Positions 61,620 to 64,000 of a stretch of DNA of 64,000 nt are shown here, piece after piece (positions within the stretch are counted from its first letter, which is position 1; each line of letters begins with the position of its first letter). This DNA is from Arenimonas oryziterrae DSM 21050 = YC6267. Lineage in GTDB: Bacteria > Pseudomonadota > Gammaproteobacteria > Xanthomonadales > Xanthomonadaceae. A program made the translations under genes and the position numbers. The stretch is taken from assembly GCF_000420545.1 (NCBI RefSeq), contig NZ_ATVD01000006.1, forward strand, positions 62,001-126,000. The letters run 5' to 3'. The notes below the pieces were generated by a model. It saw only the letters and a program-made list of their open reading frames with translations. It searched no databases and was not told the DNA's origin.

Positions 61620-63902
61620 TTACGCCCCGCGCGCCGCCCGAATCTGCGCCTCGACCGCCGCGATCGCCGTCATGTTCACCACGCGCCGCACCGTCGCCGA
61701 GGGCGTCAGCACGTGGGCGGGTTTGGCCATGCCCATGAGCACCGGGCCGATGCCGATACCGTCGGTCATCACGCGCGTGAGGTTGTAGGCAGTATTCGCG
61801 GCATCGAGGTTGGGCAGCACCAGCAGGTTGGCGCGGCCGGTCAGGCGCGAATCGGGGAACATGCGCTCGCGGATTTCCGAGTTCAGCGCGGCGTCGACAT
61901 GCATCTCGCCTTCGACTTCGAGCCTGGGATTGCGCTCGAGGATGAGTTCGCGCGCCCGACGCATCTTCTGCGCGCTCGCCGAATCATTGGAACCGAAATT
62001 GGAATGGCTGATCAGGCCGACCTTCGGCGTGATGCCGAACAGCTTCAGACGGTACGCGGCCTGCAGCGCCGATTCGGCGATCTGCTCGGCGGTCGGGTCG
62101 TACTGCACATGCGTATCGGTGAAGAAGAACGGGCCCTTGTCGGAAATCACCACCGACAACGCCGACAGTGATTTCACGCCCGGATCCAGGCCGATCACGT
62201 CGACGACATGCTTGAGCTTGCCCTGGTAGCGGCCAACGAGGCCGCAGAGCATCGCGTCGGCTTCGCCGCGCTTGACCATCAGCGCCGCGATGACCGTGCT
62301 GCGCGAGCGCACGATTGCTTTCGCGGCCGGCGGCGACACGCCGCGGCGCGCCATGATCTGGTGGTAGTGCTGCCAGTAGTCGTTGAAGCGCGGATCGTCG
62401 TCGGGATTGGTCAGATCGAAATCGACGCCGGCCTTCAGACGCAGACCCAGACGCTGGATGCGTTTTTCGATGACCGAGGGACGGCCGATGAGGATCGGAC
62501 GCGCCAAGCCGTCGTCGACGACCGTCTGCACGGCGCGCAGTACGGTTTCTTCTTCGCCCTCGGCATAGACGACGTGCTTGAGCTCGGCGCGCGCGCGGTC
62601 GAACATCGGCTTCATGAGCAGGCCGGTGCGATACACGAACTGCGACAGCTGCTCGGTGTAGACGGTCAGATCGGCCAGCGGTCGCGTGGCGACACCGGAC
62701 TCGATCGCGGCTTTCGCAACGGCCGGCGCCAGCGAGATCAGCAAGCGCGGATCGAACGGACGCGGAATCAGGTATTCGGGACCGAAGCGTGGTGTCTCGC
62801 CGCTGTAGGCCGTGCCCAGATCGGAAGCTTCGCGACGCGCGAGCTCGGCGATCGCGCGCACGCAGGCGCGCTTCATCTCTTCGTTGATCGTGGTCGCGCC
62901 GACATCGAGCGCGCCGCGGAAGATGTACGGGAAGCACAGCGCGTTGTTGACCTGGTTCGGATAGTCCGAGCGGCCGGTGGCGATGATGCAGTCCGGCCGC
63001 ACGCGCTTGGCGTCTTCGGGCAGGATTTCCGGATTGGGATTGGCGAGCGCGAAGATGATCGGCTTGTCGGCCATTGTCGCGACCATTTCCGGTTTCAGCA
63101 CGCCGGCGGCGGACAGGCCCAGGAACACGTCGGCACCGGCGACGATCTCGGCGAGCGTGCGCTTGTCGGTGTCGCGCGCGTAACGCTGCTTGTCGGCTTC
63201 CATGTGGCCGCGGCCGGTGTAGAGCACGCCGTCGCGGTCGAAGGCGAGGATGTTTTCCGGTTTCATGCCCAGCGACACGAGCATGTCCAAGCAGGCGATG
63301 CCGGCCGCGCCGGCGCCGCTGGTCGCGAGCTTGACGTCCTCGATGTTCTTGCCGACCACGTGCAGGGCATTGAGCATCGCCGAGCCGACGATGATCGCGG
63401 TGCCGTGCTGGTCGTCGTGGAAGACCGGGATCTTCATGCGCTCGCGCAGCTTGCGCTCGACTTCGAAACACTCCGGCGCCTTGATGTCTTCGAGGTTGAC
63501 GCCACCGAAGGTCGGTTCGAGGCTGGCGATGATGTCGACGAGCTTGTCGGGATCGCGTTCGGCGATTTCCAGATCGAATACATCGATGCCGGCGAATTTC
63601 TGGAACAGCACGCCCTTGCCTTCCATGACCGGCTTGCCCGCGAGCGGACCGATGTCGCCCAGGCCGAGCACCGCCGTGCCGTTGGTGATGACGGCGACGA
63701 GGTTGCCGCGCGCGGTCAGGCTGAAGGCTTCGCGCGGGTCGGCGATGATCGCCTCGCAGGCATGCGCGACGCCGGGCGAATACGCGAGCGCGAGGTCGCG
63801 CTGGGTCACCATGGGCTTGGTCGCGACGACCTTGATCTTTCCGGGCGGCGACTGCCGGTGGTAGTCGAGGGCGGCTTGCTTGAATTCGTCTTGTTCGGAC
63901 AT
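61620..63902 (-). CDS. maeB: NADP-dependent malic enzyme with phosphotransacetylase-like C-terminus
   Basis: A 760-residue enzyme converting malate to pyruvate and CO2 with NADP, the usual MaeB length. The N-terminal malic domain (about 10-150) has [62 protein letters not shown]; the NAD(P)-binding domain (about 160-400) has [14 protein letters not shown]. The C-terminal third (about 430-755) is a phosphotransacetylase-type regulatory domain ([50 protein letters not shown]). It supplies pyruvate for the PDH encoded next to it on the same strand. Confidence 0.96.
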   Translation of the reverse strand: MSEQDEFKQAALDYHRQSPPGKIKVVATKPMVTQRDLALAYSPGVAHACEAIIADPREAFSLTARGNLVAVITNGTAVLGLGDIGPLAGKPVMEGKGVLFQKFAGIDVFDLEIAERDPDKLVDIIASLEPTFGGVNLEDIKAPECFEVERKLRERMKIPVFHDDQHGTAIIVGSAMLNALHVVGKNIEDVKLATSGAGAAGIACLDMLVSLGMKPENILAFDRDGVLYTGRGHMEADKQRYARDTDKRTLAEIVAGADVFLGLSAAGVLKPEMVATMADKPIIFALANPNPEILPEDAKRVRPDCIIATGRSDYPNQVNNALCFPYIFRGALDVGATTINEEMKRACVRAIAELARREASDLGTAYSGETPRFGPEYLIPRPFDPRLLISLAPAVAKAAIESGVATRPLADLTVYTEQLSQFVYRTGLLMKPMFDRARAELKHVVYAEGEEETVLRAVQTVVDDGLARPILIGRPSVIEKRIQRLGLRLKAGVDFDLTNPDDDPRFNDYWQHYHQIMARRGVSPPAAKAIVRSRSTVIAALMVKRGEADAMLCGLVGRYQGKLKHVVDVIGLDPGVKSLSALSVVISDKGPFFFTDTHVQYDPTAEQIAESALQAAYRLKLFGITPKVGLISHSNFGSNDSASAQKMRRARELILERNPRLEVEGEMHVDAALNSEIRERMFPDSRLTGRANLLVLPNLDAANTAYNLTRVMTDGIGIGPVLMGMAKPAHVLTPSATVRRVVNMTAIAAVEAQIRAARGA

Positions 63903-64000
63903 GGCGGGGACTTTCAGGGCGCGGACGGCGTAAGACGCCGATTCTAGCGTGCCGGCGTGACGGTTGCCGACGTGGGCGTATGGCCCGTGGCGCCTAGAGG

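Overview
The window is high-GC DNA with compact bacterial gene organisation: ATGA start/stop overlaps, convergent ends and a few hairpin terminators. The gene set (Oar-like TonB-dependent receptor, homodimeric AceE, PA2169-type four-helix protein, M13 and M1 peptidases, several c-di-GMP genes, LytS/LytTR pairs) and the palindromic intergenic repeats point to a gammaproteobacterium of the Lysobacterales (Xanthomonadales), probably near the Rhodanobacteraceae. This is inference; there is no rRNA or other direct marker, and I saw no tRNA, rRNA, CRISPR array, transposase or integrase.

Layout. 1-3794: 3' part of hen1 and complete pnkp, a two-gene RNA repair cassette. 3860-17244: CDF metal efflux, a CHASE3-like/GAF/GGDEF cyclase, YehS, a Tat-type secreted histone-deacetylase-family protein, an Oar-like receptor divergent from a LytS/LytTR pair, a beta-propeller-like protein, a GAF/HD-GYP protein, a cyclase-homology protein and a DUF1289 protein. 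17255-28958: SDR enzyme, secreted TPR protein overlapping a cytochrome-c-like protein, lipase-like hydrolase, sigma factor with a polytopic membrane partner, M13 peptidase, beta-barrel protein, trmO, a membrane-protein/XRE pair with a repeated operator-like site, and a serine hydrolase. 29046-46781: small proteins, GNAT, PA2169 family, an ABC-2 transporter convergent with a second LytTR/LytS pair, a second GGDEF protein, an SPFH protein, a haloperoxidase-like protein, a YdcZ-type transporter, an acyl-CoA ligase, an M1 aminopeptidase, and an ArsR regulator with its membrane protein.

46962-50919 is a visibly AT-richer island with two overlapping genes, a DUF1837 nuclease and a large SF2 helicase: the Hachiman (HamA-HamB) anti-phage system. 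Directly upstream on the same strand, in high-GC DNA, lies a cluster of four unrecognised genes (51214-53687), three with predicted membrane segments; it is the part of the window I can explain least. Then come a ferritin-like diiron protein, an AraC regulator divergent from a methyltransferase-MAPEG pair, a secreted gluzincin-like metalloprotease, aceE and maeB.

Recurring themes are cyclic-nucleotide signalling (two GGDEF, one HD-GYP, one class III cyclase homologue), two LytS/LytTR systems, secreted peptidases, and nucleic-acid defence or repair (Hen1/Pnkp, Hachiman). Palindromic REP/BIME-like repeats occur at 6715-6795, 30239-30282, 34616-34771, 45573-45611 and 61510-61602.
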